Origin: Xanthomarina maritima
GTDB lineage: Bacteria; Bacteroidota; Bacteroidia; Flavobacteriales; Flavobacteriaceae
DNA: 64,000 bases
Assembly (NCBI RefSeq): GCF_008084905.1
Contig: NZ_VSFC01000032.1
Coordinates: 16,132-80,131, forward strand
Reading direction: 5' to 3'
The position numbers were made by a program, and so were the translations under genes. The notes beneath the pieces are model-generated. The model saw only the letters and a list, made by a program, of their open reading frames with translations. It ran no database searches and had not been told where the DNA came from. This document shows, in pieces, positions 16,070 through 24,816 of the stretch; the first letter of the stretch is position 1, and each line of letters opens with the position of its first letter.

Positions 16070-18463
16070 TTAATTGCGAAGTGGTTTACCTGTTTTCAAC
16101 ATGTGTTGAATTCTTTCCAATGTTTTTCTTTCTGTACAAAGTGATAAGAAAGCTTCACGTTCTATATCTAATAAATATTGTTCGCTTACTAAGGTTGGTT
16201 CCGATAAATCTCCTCCAGCCATAACATAAGCTAATTTATTAGCTATTTTTTGGTCGTGTTCACTAATGTAATTACTGTCTTCCATAGAATCTGTTCCTAC
16301 TAAGAACATACCTAAAGCTTGTTTACCAAGAACTTTTACATCTGTACGTTTTACAGGTTGTGTGTAGCCAGCATCAGCCATTAATTTTGCATACGCTTTT
16401 GCAGTCGCAATTTGTCTGTCTTTATTAACTACAACAACATCTTTTCCTTTTTGAAGAATTCCTAAATCGAAAGCTTCATAAGCAGATGTTGCTACTTTTG
16501 CCATTCCGATAGTTAAAAAATATTCTTGAAGGACATTTAATTCTACATCACCTTTTCTAAAGGTGTCTGAAGCTCTTAAAGCCATTTCCTTTGAGCCTCC
16601 ACCACCAGGAATCACACCAACACCAAACTCAACAAGTCCAATGTAAGTTTCGGCTGCTGCAACAACTTTGTCAGCATGCATAGAAAGCTCGCATCCTCCA
16701 CCAAGTGACATCCCATGAGGGGCAGCAACTGTTGGAATGGATGAATAACGCATACGCATCATTGTGTCTTGGAAATACTTGATAGCCATATTAAGCTCGT
16801 CATATTCTTGTTCGGCAGCCATCATGAATATCATTCCGATGTTAGCACCAACAGAGAAGTTGGCAGCTTGGTTACCAATAACTAACCCAGCGAAATCTTT
16901 TTCAGCTAAATCCACAGCTTTGTTTAATCCAGCAAGAACATCACCACCAATAGTGTTCATTTTACTTTGAAATTCACAGTTTAAAATACCATCTCCAAGA
17001 TCTTCTATAACGACACCAGAGTTTTTAAAGACTTCTTTAGATTTTCTAATGTTATCTAAAATGATAAAGGAATCTTGTCCTGGAATTTTTTCTTGTGTTT
17101 TTGAAGAAATATTATAGAAATACGTTGCTCCATCTTTAACCGTATAAAATGATTTGTTTCCAGATGCCAGCATGTCTGTTACCCAAGCATTAGGTTCTAA
17201 ACCTTCAGCTTTCATTAATTCGATACCTTTTTCAATTCCAATAGCATCCCAAATTTGGAAAGGACCATGTTCCCAACCAAATCCAGCTTTCATAGCATCG
17301 TCTATTTTATAAAGTTCGTCTGAAATTTCTGGAATCCTGTTTGACACATAGGCAAACATCGCCGCAAAATTCTTTCTGTAGAATTCGCCAGCCTTATCTT
17401 TTCCAGAGATTAGAATTGGAAAACGGTCAATAACTTTATCGACTGTTTTGGTTAATTCTAAAGTGGCAAATCTTGCAGATTTTTTATCTCTATATTGAAG
17501 GGTGTTTAAGTCTAAGGTCTTGATTTCTTTACCTTCTTTTTTATAGAACCCTTGACCAGTTTTACTCCCTAACCATTTGTTTTCCATCATGGTATTGATA
17601 AAATCAGGAAGCTTAAAAAGTTTATGAGCCTCGTCATTTGGGCAGTTATCGTAAATACCATTAGCAACATGTACCAAGGTGTCTAAACCAACCACATCAA
17701 CGGTTCTAAAAGTTGCCGATTTTGGACGACCAATAACAGGACCAGTTAGTTTATCGACTTCTTCAACCGTTAAATCCATTTCTTTTACTTGATGGAATAA
17801 ACTTTGAATTCCGAAGATTCCAATTCTGTTTCCAATAAAAGCTGGCGTATCTTTAGCGATAACTGATGTTTTTCCTAAGAATTTTTCGCCATATTCATTT
17901 AAGAAATCAAGAACTGACGCATCTGTTTTTGGTCCTGGAATGATTTCGAATAATTTTAAATAACGAGCTGGATTGAAAAAGTGAGTTCCACAGAAGTGTT
18001 TCTGGAAATCGTCACTTCGTCCTTCACTCATAAATTTGATAGGAATTCCAGATGTATTGGAGGTGATTAAGGTTCCAGGAGTTCTGTGTTTTTCAAGTTT
18101 TTCAAAGACTTGTTTTTTTATGTCTAGTCTTTCAACAACAACTTCCATAATCCAATCCACATCTTTTACCTTAGCAATATCATCTTCTAAATTTCCAGTA
18201 GTGATCTTATTGGCAAACGATTTATGGTAAATAGGTGAGGGCTTCGATTTTAAAGAAGTTGTTAACGAATCGTTTACAATTCTATTTCTAACAACTTTGT
18301 CTTCTAATGTTAATCCTATAGCTTTTTCGGCATCGGTAAGTTCTCTTGGAACAATGTCCAGTAGCAACACATCTACACCAATATTGGCGAAATGACATGC
18401 AATACCAGATCCCATAATTCCAGAGCCAATGATTGCTATTTTTTTAATTCGTCTTGTACTCAT
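16070..18463 (-). CDS. fadB: bifunctional 3-hydroxyacyl-CoA dehydrogenase / enoyl-CoA hydratase
   Basis: A 797-residue protein. Residues 1 to about 300 are the NAD-binding 3-hydroxyacyl-CoA dehydrogenase domain, opening with I-G-S-G-I-M-G-S-G-I-A. A second dehydrogenase C-terminal domain lies near 310-410. The crotonase fold is in the second half (G-M-S-L-G-G-G-C-E-L-S-M-H and G-V-I-P-G-G-G-G-S). The order dehydrogenase then hydratase is the reverse of E. coli FadB and is the common long form in Bacteroidota and others. It catalyses the two middle steps of beta-oxidation. It lies 22 nt downstream of the marR gene, so it is probably in its operon. Confidence 0.94.
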   Translation of the reverse strand: MSTRRIKKIAIIGSGIMGSGIACHFANIGVDVLLLDIVPRELTDAEKAIGLTLEDKVVRNRIVNDSLTTSLKSKPSPIYHKSFANKITTGNLEDDIAKVKDVDWIMEVVVERLDIKKQVFEKLEKHRTPGTLITSNTSGIPIKFMSEGRSDDFQKHFCGTHFFNPARYLKLFEIIPGPKTDASVLDFLNEYGEKFLGKTSVIAKDTPAFIGNRIGIFGIQSLFHQVKEMDLTVEEVDKLTGPVIGRPKSATFRTVDVVGLDTLVHVANGIYDNCPNDEAHKLFKLPDFINTMMENKWLGSKTGQGFYKKEGKEIKTLDLNTLQYRDKKSARFATLELTKTVDKVIDRFPILISGKDKAGEFYRKNFAAMFAYVSNRIPEISDELYKIDDAMKAGFGWEHGPFQIWDAIGIEKGIELMKAEGLEPNAWVTDMLASGNKSFYTVKDGATYFYNISSKTQEKIPGQDSFIILDNIRKSKEVFKNSGVVIEDLGDGILNCEFQSKMNTIGGDVLAGLNKAVDLAEKDFAGLVIGNQAANFSVGANIGMIFMMAAEQEYDELNMAIKYFQDTMMRMRYSSIPTVAAPHGMSLGGGCELSMHADKVVAAAETYIGLVEFGVGVIPGGGGSKEMALRASDTFRKGDVELNVLQEYFLTIGMAKVATSAYEAFDLGILQKGKDVVVVNKDRQIATAKAYAKLMADAGYTQPVKRTDVKVLGKQALGMFLVGTDSMEDSNYISEHDQKIANKLAYVMAGGDLSEPTLVSEQYLLDIEREAFLSLCTERKTLERIQHMLKTGKPLRN

Positions 18464-18485
18464 TTTATTCTAAATGATTTATCTA

Positions 18486-18944
18486 TTAATACTTTATATT
18501 ATTTACTTCGTTGGTGTATATTTTCTTATTGGAAATTAAATCGTTTATGGTATCTGCAACTTCGTAAAAAGTGATTAATTTCTCTAAAGGGACATTTTTT
18601 CTAATGGCTTCATTAAATTTTAATACGCGATCTTTAGAGTATGCTCTTTTCTCTTTTCCAAAATCGGTTAAATAAATTAAAACGCCACGACCATCTTCTG
18701 GATTAGGTTTTCTTTCAATTAAACCACGAGTTTCCATGGTTTTTAATATTCTTGAAAGACTGGTTGCTTCCATTCCCATTTTAGGCCCAAGTGAGGTTGA
18801 AGGCGTACCTTCTTCAGGATCGATGCTGAGTAATGTAAATCCGGTAGCCATAGTACTTTCGAATTTTGAAGCTTCTTCGTTGTACATTTTTTGAACAGCT
18901 AACCACGTGGTTCTTAGAATATAATCGATGGTTTTATCTTTCAT
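18486..18944 (-). CDS. MarR-family regulator of the beta-oxidation operon
   Basis: A 152-residue winged-helix protein. The DNA-binding core is in the middle (L-G-P-K-M-G-M-E-A-T-S-L-S-R-I-L-K-T-M-E, then the wing G-L-I-E-R-K-P-N-P-E-D-G-R-G). It is the first gene of the operon encoding beta-oxidation enzymes. A long palindrome lies 33 bp upstream of its start, the natural autoregulatory operator. By analogy with other lipid-linked MarR proteins it may respond to acyl-CoA; that is inference. Confidence 0.88.
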   Translation of the reverse strand: MKDKTIDYILRTTWLAVQKMYNEEASKFESTMATGFTLLSIDPEEGTPSTSLGPKMGMEATSLSRILKTMETRGLIERKPNPEDGRGVLIYLTDFGKEKRAYSKDRVLKFNEAIRKNVPLEKLITFYEVADTINDLISNKKIYTNEVNNIKY

Positions 18945-18977
18945 GTATTCGTATTAAGAAACTCAAAGATAATAAAT

Positions 18978-18999
18978 TTTATTATGCACGCATAATAAA
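18978..18999. promoter_or_regulatory. palindromic operator for the MarR regulator
   Basis: TTTATTATGC and GCATAATAAA are perfect 10-bp arms separated by AC, 33 bp upstream of the marR start. Length, symmetry and position fit a MarR dimer operator controlling the whole beta-oxidation operon. Confidence 0.7.
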
Positions 19000-19031
19000 T
19001 TAATAAAATTTTATAAGAGTTGAAATAAAAA

Positions 19032-19061
19032 AAAACTCCTTTGTATAAAAAAAGGAGTTTT
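19032..19061 (-). terminator. terminator of the acyl-CoA synthetase gene
   Basis: AAAACTCCTTT and AAAGGAGTTTT form a stem just beyond the stop of the minus-strand ligase gene, followed on that strand by a T run. Confidence 0.85.
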
Positions 19062-19064
19062 GGT

Positions 19065-20834
19065 TTAAGAGCGATATATTTTTTCGATGAGGTCTTTGTA
19101 AATTTCTTTTATAACCTTCCGTTTCATTTTCATAGTTGGAGTAAGGTGACCATCTTCAATAGTCCAAGCATTAGGTGTTATTTCAAATTTTTTGATTTGT
19201 TCCCAATGACCAAATTTTTTATTGGCTTCGTCAATTTCCTCTTGAATTCTATCTCTTAGTATTTGGTTTGAAGCAATATCTTGATTTGAATTAAATTTGA
19301 TATCATGGCGTTTAGCCCATTCTTCAATAAATTCATAATTAACCTGAATTAAAGCAGCAGGCATTTTCTCACCTTCGCCAATTACCATGATTTGTTCTAT
19401 AAAACGCGATTGTTTAAACTGGTTTTCCAAAAGTGCAGGAGCCACATATTTTCCACCAGAGGTTTTAAACATTTCTTTTTTACGGTCTGTGATTTTAAGG
19501 AAGCCATCACTATCTATTTCTCCAATATCTCCAGTATGGAAATAATCTCCTGTCATAACTTCGGCAGTTTTTTCAGGTTCTTTGTAATAGCCTTGCATTA
19601 CGTTTGGACCTTTCACTAAAATTTCGCCATCTTCAGCAATTTTAACATCTATGTTATCAATAATTCGTCCTACAGTTCCTATTCTAAATCCTCCATTTCT
19701 TTGATCATTTACTGAAATTACTGGTGATGTTTCTGTAAGGCCATAACCTTCCATGATAGGCATTTCGGCAGCTGCAAAAACTCTAGTTAGTCTTGGTTGT
19801 AAGGCAGCACTACCTGAAACCATTAAATCTAATTGGCCACCTAAACCTTCTTTCCACTTACTAAAAATAAGTTTTCTTGCAAGACTAAGTTGTTTCTCGT
19901 ACCACCAGCCATTTGCTCCGTAAGGTTCGTATTTTAAACCTAAATTTACAGCCCAAAAGAAAAGTGCTTTCTTTATTCCAGATAATTCACTTCCTTTTGC
20001 TACAATTTTATCATATACTTTTTCGTACAATCGAGGAACAGCTGTCATGACATTAGGTTTAACCTCTTTTAGGTTATCACTCATTTTTTCGATTGATTCT
20101 GCAAAATATATTTCTACACCACAAAATTGGTATAAATAAAGAATCATTCGTTCAAAAACATGACAAACAGGTAAGAAACTTAACGATTTGGATTGTCCAT
20201 AATCAAATGGTACTCGTTTTTCACTATCCAAAACATTTGAAACTAAATTGTTATGAGATAACATAACCCCTTTTGGTTTTCCGGTAGTTCCTGACGTATA
20301 AATTAAAGTCGCTAAATCGTTAGAAGCCACAGCATTTTTTCTAGCTTCTACTTCATTTTGATTGCTTGAGTCTTTCCCTAATTCTAAGATTTCTTTCCAA
20401 TTTTTTTCATTATCAATATCATCAAACGTATAAATACCTTTTAATTTAGTATTGGCTTTGATAGGATTCAATTTTTCTAATATTCCAGCATCTGAAACAA
20501 AACAATAGGTAGCTTCGGAATGGTTTAAAATATACTCGTAATCTTCTTTGGAAATAGTAGGATAGATAGGTACATTTTGAGCACCAGTTTGTAACACACC
20601 AATGTCTAAAATATTCCATTCGGTTCTATTGGTTGTAGAAATAACAGCTATTTTGTCGTTTGGTTGAATTCCTAAGCGTAGCAAACCTCGACTAATAGCA
20701 TTAGCTTGATTTATATATTCTTGAGTTGAAATAGATTGCCATTTACCATGATATTTTGAAGTAAATGCTTTTTCTAAATTATATGTTTTTAATTGATAAT
20801 AAGGAAAATCAAAAATTCTAGTTATATCTGTCAT
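19065..20834 (-). CDS. long-chain acyl-CoA synthetase (AMP-forming)
   Basis: A 589-residue adenylate-forming enzyme. The ATP-binding motif reads L-I-Y-T-S-G-T-T-G-K-P-K-G near residue 180; further motifs are G-Y-G-L-T-E-T-S-P and the hinge D-G-F-L-K-I-T-D-R-K-K-E. It activates long-chain fatty acids to acyl-CoA at the inner face of the membrane, feeding the beta-oxidation enzymes encoded next door. Terminators on both sides show that it is its own transcription unit. Exact chain-length preference cannot be read from sequence. Confidence 0.92.
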   Translation of the reverse strand: MTDITRIFDFPYYQLKTYNLEKAFTSKYHGKWQSISTQEYINQANAISRGLLRLGIQPNDKIAVISTTNRTEWNILDIGVLQTGAQNVPIYPTISKEDYEYILNHSEATYCFVSDAGILEKLNPIKANTKLKGIYTFDDIDNEKNWKEILELGKDSSNQNEVEARKNAVASNDLATLIYTSGTTGKPKGVMLSHNNLVSNVLDSEKRVPFDYGQSKSLSFLPVCHVFERMILYLYQFCGVEIYFAESIEKMSDNLKEVKPNVMTAVPRLYEKVYDKIVAKGSELSGIKKALFFWAVNLGLKYEPYGANGWWYEKQLSLARKLIFSKWKEGLGGQLDLMVSGSAALQPRLTRVFAAAEMPIMEGYGLTETSPVISVNDQRNGGFRIGTVGRIIDNIDVKIAEDGEILVKGPNVMQGYYKEPEKTAEVMTGDYFHTGDIGEIDSDGFLKITDRKKEMFKTSGGKYVAPALLENQFKQSRFIEQIMVIGEGEKMPAALIQVNYEFIEEWAKRHDIKFNSNQDIASNQILRDRIQEEIDEANKKFGHWEQIKKFEITPNAWTIEDGHLTPTMKMKRKVIKEIYKDLIEKIYRS

Positions 20835-20902
20835 CAGTCTATTCTAATTAGAAGACTTGCAAAATATGAAAAAAATGTGATAATTAATTAACAGTACAAA
20901 AA

Positions 20903-20930
20903 AAGGAGCTTGTAAAAATTCGAGCTCCTT
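20903..20930 (-). terminator. terminator of purL
   Basis: AAGGAGCT and AGCTCCTT form a stem with a 12-nt loop, followed on the minus strand by a T run, 22 nt beyond the purL stop. Confidence 0.8.
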
Positions 20931-20952
20931 GATTTATAATTCTTTAAAAAAA

Positions 20953-23900
20953 TTATTTTCTGTTTTCAATCCATTTACGGGCATTTACAAAAGCTTCCAA
21001 CCATGGTGAGACTTCGTCTTTTCTGCCTTGAGGATAGTTTGCCCAGTTCCATTGAAAGGTTGAACGTTCAATATGAGGCATGGTTACTAAATGTCTTCCT
21101 GTTTTATCGCACATCATAGCTGTATTGAAATCTGAACCATTAGGATTTGCTGGATATTTTTCATAACCATATTTTGCAACAATATTGTATTGATTTTCAG
21201 ATTTAGGCAAACTGAATTTTCCTTCACCATGTGAAATCCAAACACCTAATGTGCTACCTTCTAAAGTTGAAAGCATCACTGAATTATTTTTTTGTATTTT
21301 TACTGAAGTAAATGAACTTTCATGTTTATGCGAATCGTTATAGGTCATTTTTCCATGAACGTCATGTTCTGGATTGATGAGGTCTAATTCCATAAACAGT
21401 TGACAGCCATTGCAAATACCAACCGAAAGTGTGTCGTTACGTTTAAAGAAGTTATTTATAACTTGATTTGCTTTGTCATTATATTTTATGGCACCAGCCC
21501 AACCTTTTGCAGACCCTAAAACATCAGAGTTTGAGAATCCACCAACAGCACCCAAAAATTGGATATCTTCCAAAGTTTCACGTCCTGTTATTAAATCGGT
21601 CATATGGACATCTTTTACATCAAAACCAGCTAAATACATGGCGTTTGCCATTTCACGCTCGCTATTACTGCCTTTTTCTCGAAGAATAGCTGCTTTTGGT
21701 CGCTTTCTGTCATTGCGAGGAGCTTGAGACGTGGCAATCTCATCAGCAGATTGCTTCACTTCGTTCGCAATGACGTCTTTTAGTTTTCCTGTAAAGTGAT
21801 TTGGAAATATAAATTGTAAAGGTTGATTTTTATAATTATCAAATCTGTTTTTAGCTAAATTATTTGCTGTTTGTTTTTGATCGAGTAGGAAAGAGGTATT
21901 AAACCAAACATCACGCAACCTAGAAACTGTAAGCGTAAATACTTCTTGGTTGTTAATGACGCTTAAAACATCAGAATCTGTTACTTTTCCAATGTTGAAG
22001 AATTCAATTTTTGCATCTGCTAAAATTTGTTCTACTGAATTATCTTTTGCTTGAAAAACAATTCCTGAATTTTCAGAAAATAGAAGTTTTATTGAATCTT
22101 TTTCGGCTAATTCTGATAAGTCTAATTCGGCACCTAAATTAACATCAGCAAAACATAATTCTAGCAAAGTTGTAATTAATCCACCTGAAGCCACATCGTG
22201 TCCTGCAACAATTTTATTGTTTTTAATTAATTGTTGAATCACGTAAAAAGTGGATTTAAAGAAATTTACGTTTGTGATTGTAGGAGTGTTTTTTCCAATC
22301 TTATTTAATACTTGCGCAAATGAACTACCACCTAATTTAAAATCGTCTTGCGATAGATTAATATAATAGATATTTCCAGCATTCTTCTGAAAAACAGGCT
22401 CTACTACTTTTGTAATATCATTACAGTTTCCTGCAGCAGAAATAATAACAGTTCCAGGAGAAATAACTTCTTCTTTCGGATATTTTTGCTTCATAGAAAG
22501 CGAATCTTTTCCAGTAGGAACATTAATTCCTAATTCGATTGCAAATTCTGAAACAGCCTCTACGGCTTCATAAAGTCTTGCATCTTCACCTTCATTTTTA
22601 CAAGGCCACATCCAGTTTGCTGATAACGACACACTTTTTAAACCCTCTTTTAAAGGTGCCCAAACAATATTGGTTAGCGATTCTGCAATGGCATTTCTAC
22701 TTCCAGCTGTTGGAGAAATCAATCCCGAAATTGGCGCATGACCAACAGAGGTAGCAATTCCTTCTTTTCCTTTATAATCTAGAGCCATAACACCACAATT
22801 GTTTAAAGGCAATTGTAATGGTCCAGCACATTGTTGTTTGGCAACTTTACCTCCAACACATCGATCTACTTTGTTTGTTAACCAATCTTTACAAGCTACA
22901 GCTTCCAACTGTAACACTTGATCTAAATAGTCTAAGAAGTTTTTCGAATTGTAGCTAACTTCTTCATAGATTCTGTTAACTGTTTTATCTGTCATGATAG
23001 TTTTTGGAGAACTACCAAACATGTCTTCAAGAGCTAAATCCATTGGTTTGTCTCCTTTGGTTTTAGATTCAAAAGTAAAACGATCGTTTCCTGTTACATC
23101 TCCAACTGTATACATTGGAGAACGTTCGCGTTCAGCAATTTTTTGTAACGTATCAATATGTTTTTCAGCAATAACTAATCCCATTCTTTCTTGAGATTCG
23201 TTTCCAATAATTTCTTTAGCTGAAAGGGTTGGGTCTCCAACTGGTAATTTGTCTAAATCGATAAGGCCTCCAGTATCTTCAACTAATTCTGATAGACAAT
23301 TTAAATGTCCACCAGCTCCATGATCGTGAATAGAAACGATAAAATTTTCATCACTTTCCATCATGCCACGAACAGCATTGGCAGCACGTTTTTGCATTTC
23401 TGGGTTGGAACGTTGCACAGCATTTAATTCAATTCCAGAAGCAAATTCTCCAGTATCAGCCGAAGAAACTGCAGCTCCACCCATACCTATTCTGTAATTT
23501 TCGCCACCAAGAATTACTATTTTATCACCAACTTTAGGAGTGTCTTTTAAAGCTTGATCTGCTTTGCCATAGCCAATACCACCTGCTTGCATGATTACTT
23601 TATCGAAACCAAGTTTTCTAGCATCTTCTTCATGCTCAAACGTTAAAACTGAACCACAAATTAATGGTTGCCCAAATTTGTTTCCAAAGTCTGAAGCTCC
23701 ATTAGATGCTTTAATTAAAATATCCATTGGAGTTTGGTACAACCAAGGACGAGCTTCCATTTTTTGTTCCCATGGACGAGCTTCTTCCAATCTGGAATAA
23801 GATGTCATATACACTGCTGTTCCAGCTAATGGCAAAGAGCCTTTTCCTCCAGCCAATCTATCTCTAATTTCTCCACCAGAACCTGTTGCAGCACCATTAA

Positions 23901-24672
23901 AAGGCTCTACAGTAGTTGGAAAATTATGAGTTTCTGCTTTTAAGGAAATGACAGAATCAAATTCTTTTACTTGGTAATAGTCTGGTTTGTTAGCTGTTTT
24001 TGGAGCAAATTGTTCTACTCTTGGACCTTTTACAAAGGCCACATTATCTTTATAAGCCGAAACAATATCGTTTGGATGTTGTTTGGATGTTTCTTTGATG
24101 AGTTTGAATAGCGATGTCGGTTTTTCAATGCCATCTATTATAAATATACCATTAAATATTTTATGACGACAATGCTCTGAATTCACTTGTGAGAATCCAA
24201 ATACTTCAGAATCTGTTAATTTTCTCCCTATTTTTTTTGAGACACCTTCTAAATACTCTATTTCTTCGTCGTTTAAAGACAAGCCTTCTTGTTGATTGTA
24301 GGCCGAAATATCTTCAATATTAAGAATCGCTTCTGGCTGAATGTTGATAGTAAACGAGTCTTGATTCAAGCCTTGATATTTTTCTGAAATCATTGGATCG
24401 AAATCTTTGAAATCTTCAGAAACTGCTTCAAATTCTTCAATTCTAACGATACCTTCAATTCCCATGTTTTGAGTAATCTCAACAGCATTTGTACTCCAAG
24501 GTGTAATCATGGCTGCACGAGGCCCAACAAAAAAAGCATACAGAGATGCTTGTTCTATTTTTGGCTGGTTGCCAAATAACCACACTAATTTAGAGATGGT
24601 TTCAGTTGATAATTCTTTTGTTGCTTGAACAGCAAAAACTTTACTGTTTTGGTTTCCGAAGAAATGAATCAT
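20953..24672 (-). CDS. purL: phosphoribosylformylglycinamidine synthase (PurL with fused glutaminase)
   Basis: A roughly 1,239-residue large-form FGAM synthase, the fourth step of purine synthesis, turning FGAR, glutamine and ATP into FGAM. An N-terminal PurS-like domain, two AIR-synthase-like halves and a C-terminal glutaminase are present, the last with its nucleophile in G-I-C-N-G-C-Q near residue 1086 and W-I-S-H-G-E-G. The start M-I-H-F-F-G-N-Q-N at 24672 is preferred to an upstream ATG at 24708. Residues about 967-988, just before the glutaminase domain, are encoded by an inserted 66-bp palindromic repeat and look like a non-native linker. The frame is kept, so the enzyme is probably functional. 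Confidence 0.96.
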   Translation of the reverse strand: MIHFFGNQNSKVFAVQATKELSTETISKLVWLFGNQPKIEQASLYAFFVGPRAAMITPWSTNAVEITQNMGIEGIVRIEEFEAVSEDFKDFDPMISEKYQGLNQDSFTINIQPEAILNIEDISAYNQQEGLSLNDEEIEYLEGVSKKIGRKLTDSEVFGFSQVNSEHCRHKIFNGIFIIDGIEKPTSLFKLIKETSKQHPNDIVSAYKDNVAFVKGPRVEQFAPKTANKPDYYQVKEFDSVISLKAETHNFPTTVEPFNGAATGSGGEIRDRLAGGKGSLPLAGTAVYMTSYSRLEEARPWEQKMEARPWLYQTPMDILIKASNGASDFGNKFGQPLICGSVLTFEHEEDARKLGFDKVIMQAGGIGYGKADQALKDTPKVGDKIVILGGENYRIGMGGAAVSSADTGEFASGIELNAVQRSNPEMQKRAANAVRGMMESDENFIVSIHDHGAGGHLNCLSELVEDTGGLIDLDKLPVGDPTLSAKEIIGNESQERMGLVIAEKHIDTLQKIAERERSPMYTVGDVTGNDRFTFESKTKGDKPMDLALEDMFGSSPKTIMTDKTVNRIYEEVSYNSKNFLDYLDQVLQLEAVACKDWLTNKVDRCVGGKVAKQQCAGPLQLPLNNCGVMALDYKGKEGIATSVGHAPISGLISPTAGSRNAIAESLTNIVWAPLKEGLKSVSLSANWMWPCKNEGEDARLYEAVEAVSEFAIELGINVPTGKDSLSMKQKYPKEEVISPGTVIISAAGNCNDITKVVEPVFQKNAGNIYYINLSQDDFKLGGSSFAQVLNKIGKNTPTITNVNFFKSTFYVIQQLIKNNKIVAGHDVASGGLITTLLELCFADVNLGAELDLSELAEKDSIKLLFSENSGIVFQAKDNSVEQILADAKIEFFNIGKVTDSDVLSVINNQEVFTLTVSRLRDVWFNTSFLLDQKQTANNLAKNRFDNYKNQPLQFIFPNHFTGKLKDVIANEVKQSADEIATSQAPRNDRKRPKAAILREKGSNSEREMANAMYLAGFDVKDVHMTDLITGRETLEDIQFLGAVGGFSNSDVLGSAKGWAGAIKYNDKANQVINNFFKRNDTLSVGICNGCQLFMELDLINPEHDVHGKMTYNDSHKHESSFTSVKIQKNNSVMLSTLEGSTLGVWISHGEGKFSLPKSENQYNIVAKYGYEKYPANPNGSDFNTAMMCDKTGRHLVTMPHIERSTFQWNWANYPQGRKDEVSPWLEAFVNARKWIENRK
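21709..21774. repeat. 66-bp palindromic repeat inserted in frame in purL
   Basis: The element begins GTCATTGCGA and ends TCGCAATGAC, perfect 10-bp terminal inverted repeats. Inside it carries GAGGAGCTTGAGACGTGGCA and a TTGCTTCACTTCGTTCGC segment typical of dispersed repeats of the CATTGCGAGG type. Its 66 bp equal 22 codons, read on the purL strand as V-I-A-N-E-V-K-Q-S ... Q-A-P-R-N-D, the usual translation of this repeat class. It falls in the linker between the synthetase and glutaminase domains. Confidence 0.85.
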
Positions 24673-24786
24673 TATGTTTTTGTTAAAGTTGTGTTTAATA
24701 AAGTGCAAATTTACTTTTTTTCAGCGTAATAATTACAATTTAAATTATTGAAAATGTAGAGTTATTCACGAGGTTTTGAACATAAA

Positions 24787-24812
24787 AAAAGCGACTCATT
24801 AAAGTCGCTTTT
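24787..24812 (-). terminator. terminator of the endonuclease gene
   Basis: AAAAGCGACT and AGTCGCTTTT form a perfect 10-bp stem with a 6-nt loop just beyond the stop codon, with a T run on the minus strand. Confidence 0.85.
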
Positions 24813-24816
24813 ATAT

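Noticed and set aside
22539-22754. Open frame on the plus strand opposite purL
   Set aside because: Antisense to conserved purL coding sequence; low-complexity composition.
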